DNA of 22,624 nucleotides from the IMG/VR virus record IMGVR_UViG_3300005511_000807, positions 1-22,624 of that record; one strand, given 5' to 3'. The position numbers and the translations under genes are program-made. The notes beneath the pieces are model-generated. The model did no database searches and had not been told where the DNA came from. It was given only the letters and a program-made list of their open reading frames with translations. Positions 20,739 to 22,624 of the stretch are shown piece by piece. This stretch comes from a virus. Positions within the stretch are counted from its first letter, which is position 1. Each line of letters opens with the position of its first letter.

Positions 20739-21467
20739 TCAGTTGGGACGGAAGCGGTCGACGATGGCCTGGATCTCGCCGCGCCGCTTCAGCGCCTGGA
20801 TCGCCCGGTCCAGCGCCGGCAGCGCCAGCTTGCCGCGCGGCGGCAGCGCGCAGTAGCTGTCGAAGGCAAACACCTTGTAGACCACCGGGTTGAGCAAGGC
20901 CCGATCCGGGTGGGTTTTGCGCTGATAATCGTAGTACAGCGAATTGGTCAGCATGTAGCTGAAGCGCTTGCGCAGCAGCTTGGACAGGTTGAAGTCATCG
21001 CTGATGGCGTCGTCGCGGGAGAACTCATCGCCCAGCGGCGTCTCCAGATGCGCGTAGCGGTAGCCGAGGATGGTGCCGATGCGCTGCCGGCGCAGCTCGG
21101 CCACGCCGCGCACCGCCGCCGTATCGAGGCGGGTGGCGACGATCTCGTTGTTGGTGAAGATGGCGTCCGACCACAGCCAGTCCTTGCCGTCCAGCCATTC
21201 CGGCCGCAGGTCGCACAGGATGTCGGCCTGGCCGTTGGACAGCGGCGCTTCGACCCGCTTGCGCGGCACGTTCAGATAGCGCGGCGTCATGCGCAGCTCA
21301 CGCGCCAGCGCGTCGCCGAATTCCTTGAGCAGTCCGCCCACCAGCACGCCATCACGGAAATCCGTCATCGGCATCGCGCTGCCGGTGGATACCACGTAGA
21401 CCAGTTCCTCGGCGCGACCAGGCAAGGCCAGCAGTAAGCTGGTGAAAAAAATAAGAATAAACCTCAT
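20739..21467 (-). CDS. Periplasmic solute-binding-like protein (SBP family 3)
   Basis: This 242-residue protein has a signal peptide (MRFILIFFTSLLLALPGRAE, cleavage after GRA near 19) and the fold pattern of amino-acid-type periplasmic binding proteins: LVYVVSTGSAMPMTDFRDGV, LLKEFGDALARELRMTPRYL, LSNGQADILCDLRPEWL and the C-terminal LDRAIQALKRRGEIQAIVDR. No permease or ATPase genes are adjacent, so it is an orphan. It could be a sensor-like or accessory protein rather than a transporter component. Ligand unknown. It is convergent with the PfpI-like gene and divergent from the flavin reductase gene across 86 bases. The ribosome site is weak. Confidence 0.8.
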   Translation of the reverse strand: MRFILIFFTSLLLALPGRAEELVYVVSTGSAMPMTDFRDGVLVGGLLKEFGDALARELRMTPRYLNVPRKRVEAPLSNGQADILCDLRPEWLDGKDWLWSDAIFTNNEIVATRLDTAAVRGVAELRRQRIGTILGYRYAHLETPLGDEFSRDDAISDDFNLSKLLRKRFSYMLTNSLYYDYQRKTHPDRALLNPVVYKVFAFDSYCALPPRGKLALPALDRAIQALKRRGEIQAIVDRFRPN

Positions 21468-21553
21468 CCGGCTATCATACCTGTAGTGGCAACGGACGCC
21501 ACCGGCCTGTGCGAAAATGTCGCATCGGCGCGGCAGCGCCTTCGGGATTGAAC

Positions 21554-22189
21554 ATGGACGACCGCTATTTCTACCAACCTGCGCTGGGCCACGGCCTGCC
21601 GCACGACCCTTTCAACGCCATCGTCGGGCCGCGTCCGATAGGCTGGATATCTTCGCGCGGCGCGGACGGCAGCCTCAACCTCGCGCCCTACAGTTTCTTC
21701 AACGCGTTCAACTACACGCCGCCGCTGATCGGCTTTTCCAGCCAGGGCCGCAAGGATACGCTGCGCAACGTCGAGCAGACCGGCGAGTTCGTATGGAACC
21801 TGGCCACGCGCCCGCTGGCCGAGGCCATGAACGCCAGCTGCGCGCCGGCGCCGCCGGAGGTGGACGAGTTCGTGCTGGCCGGCCTGACGCCGGTGGCATC
21901 GACCATCGTCGGCGTGCCGCGCGTGGCCGAGAGTCCGGTCGCCTTCGAATGCCGGTGCAGCCAGATCATCCGCCTGAACAACGCGGCCGGCGAACCGACC
22001 GACGGCTGGCTGATCATGGGGGAGGTGGTGGGCGTGCACATCGCGCAGACGCTGCTGCGCGATGGCGTGTACGACACGGCGGGCTCGCAAACCATCTTGC
22101 GCGGCGGCGGCCCGGCCGATTACTTCGAGATCAAGCGGGACAGCCTGTTCCGCATGAAGCGGCCCGACTATCCCAAGGTGGATCAGTAG
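21554..22189 (+). CDS. Flavin reductase-like FMN-binding split-barrel protein
   Basis: This 211-residue protein is of the flavin reductase-like family. Family features are the N-terminal AIVGPRPIGWISSRGADGSL (22-41), LAPYSFFNAFNYTPPLIGFS, KDTLRNVEQTGEFVWNLATR and VAFECRCSQIIRL, followed by the GEVVGVHI strand. These proteins bind FMN and either reduce it for a partner oxygenase or act as flavoredoxins. No partner oxygenase is next to it. The start at ATG 21554 is used because the family homology begins just after it; the ribosome site is weak. Its stop lies inside the 3' end of the convergent asparaginase gene, a seven-base overlap of coding ends. Confidence 0.88.
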   Translation: MDDRYFYQPALGHGLPHDPFNAIVGPRPIGWISSRGADGSLNLAPYSFFNAFNYTPPLIGFSSQGRKDTLRNVEQTGEFVWNLATRPLAEAMNASCAPAPPEVDEFVLAGLTPVASTIVGVPRVAESPVAFECRCSQIIRLNNAAGEPTDGWLIMGEVVGVHIAQTLLRDGVYDTAGSQTILRGGGPADYFEIKRDSLFRMKRPDYPKVDQ

Positions 22190-22624
22190 GTGTAGAACAT
22201 GCGCTGGATGTCCTTGCTGTCGTTGGTCCGGGTCAGGGCCAGCATCAGCAGGATGCGCGCTTTTTGCGGGTTCAGCGTATCGGAAACGACGAAGTCCAGC
22301 TCGTCGTCATTGGCTTCGCCGTTGCGCGCCACGATGCCCTGGCCGACCCGCGCCGAACGCACGATCAGCACGCCTTGCTTGCGGGCTGCCGTCAGCGATG
22401 GCAACACCTTGGCGGCCAGGCTGCCGTCGCCGACGCCGGCGTGGATGATGCCCTTGGCGCCCGCCGCCACCAGCGCGTTCAGCGCCACCGGATTGACGTT
22501 GGCGTAGCCGTAGACGATGTCGACTTGCGGCAGCGCGTCCAGTTTGCTGATGTCAAACTCGGTGTCGACGGTGTGCTTGCGGGTCGACGCGTGGTAGAAG
22601 TAAGGCTTGTTGCCCTGGAAGTAG
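22183..22624 (-). CDS. Type II L-asparaginase, C-terminal part
   Basis: The frame is open from the TGA at 22185-22183 to the window edge, giving about 146 C-terminal residues; the start lies to the right of the window. The sequence is typical of the asparaginase C-terminal domain: GNKPYFYHASTRKHTVDTEF, then DALPQVDIVYGYANVNP. Next come the GAKGIIHAGVGDGSLAAKVL motif, GVLIVRSARVGQGIVARNGE and LNPQKARILLMLALTRTNDS, ending QRMFYTY. The enzyme hydrolyses asparagine to aspartate and ammonia. Type II (usually periplasmic) is favoured by the C-terminal sequence, but the signal peptide region is not visible. It converges with the flavin reductase gene and overlaps its stop by seven bases. Confidence 0.9.
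   Translation of the reverse strand, partial: YFQGNKPYFYHASTRKHTVDTEFDISKLDALPQVDIVYGYANVNPVALNALVAAGAKGIIHAGVGDGSLAAKVLPSLTAARKQGVLIVRSARVGQGIVARNGEANDDELDFVVSDTLNPQKARILLMLALTRTNDSKDIQRMFYTY

Noticed and set aside
21510-21524. Small inverted repeat TGCGA-N5-TCGCA upstream of the flavin reductase gene
   Set aside because: Only five base pairs with no T-run and no promoter alignment; too weak to report as an operator or hairpin.

Overview
The window is high-GC chromosomal DNA of a betaproteobacterium. Gene content, codon use and a dispersed intergenic element suggest the Oxalobacteraceae (Massilia / Duganella / Janthinobacterium type). This placement is an inference from style, not from a marker gene. 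There are no rRNA or tRNA genes, no CRISPR array and no insertion sequence that I can see. No stretch longer than about 170 bases lacks a gene.

Positions 1 to about 14240 are the right-hand part of a prophage or phage-tail-derived locus, all on the plus strand. The order is contractile sheath (5' end outside the window), tail tube, a tail assembly chaperone pair joined by a programmed -1 frameshift, tape measure, a LysM-bearing baseplate protein, gpD-like hub, gpV-like spike, gpW/gp25-like wedge, gpJ-like and gpI-like wedge proteins. Then come a tail fibre, three further fibre-associated proteins, a fibre-associated or chaperone-like protein, and a lysis cassette (holin-like, FlgJ/GH73-type endolysin, DUF1353 protein). 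The tail gene order is Mu-like, but lysis comes last. Many junctions overlap by 1 or 4 bases, so this is one tightly coupled late operon. It is interrupted by four intrinsic-terminator-like hairpins, after the sheath, the tube, gpI and the fibre block. The block from about 9990 to 12050 is clearly richer in A+T and looks like an exchanged host-range cassette. A 234-residue protein of unknown function (13535-14239) is the probable last prophage or cargo gene. Head genes, integrase and regulators are not visible, so a complete prophage cannot be told from a tailocin.

Positions 14301 to 22624 look like ordinary host chromosome. There is a two-gene half-size YeeE/YedE sulfur-compound transporter (+), an exported CocE/NonD-type serine hydrolase (-), a coniferyl-type aldehyde dehydrogenase (-) and a LysR regulator (-). 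The LysR gene is divergent from an exported DJ-1/PfpI protein (+). Next come a periplasmic solute-binding-like protein (-), a flavin reductase-like protein (+) and the 3' end of a type II L-asparaginase (-).

Two non-coding signals stand out. One is a textbook frameshift site at 1890-1953 (A_AAA_AAC next to the stop codon, then a perfect 10-bp stem). The other is a roughly 119-bp intergenic element present twice (15132-15250 and 17249-17366), both copies in the same orientation. Each copy has a hairpin, one perfect DnaA-box 9-mer and flanking GTTAAC palindromes.
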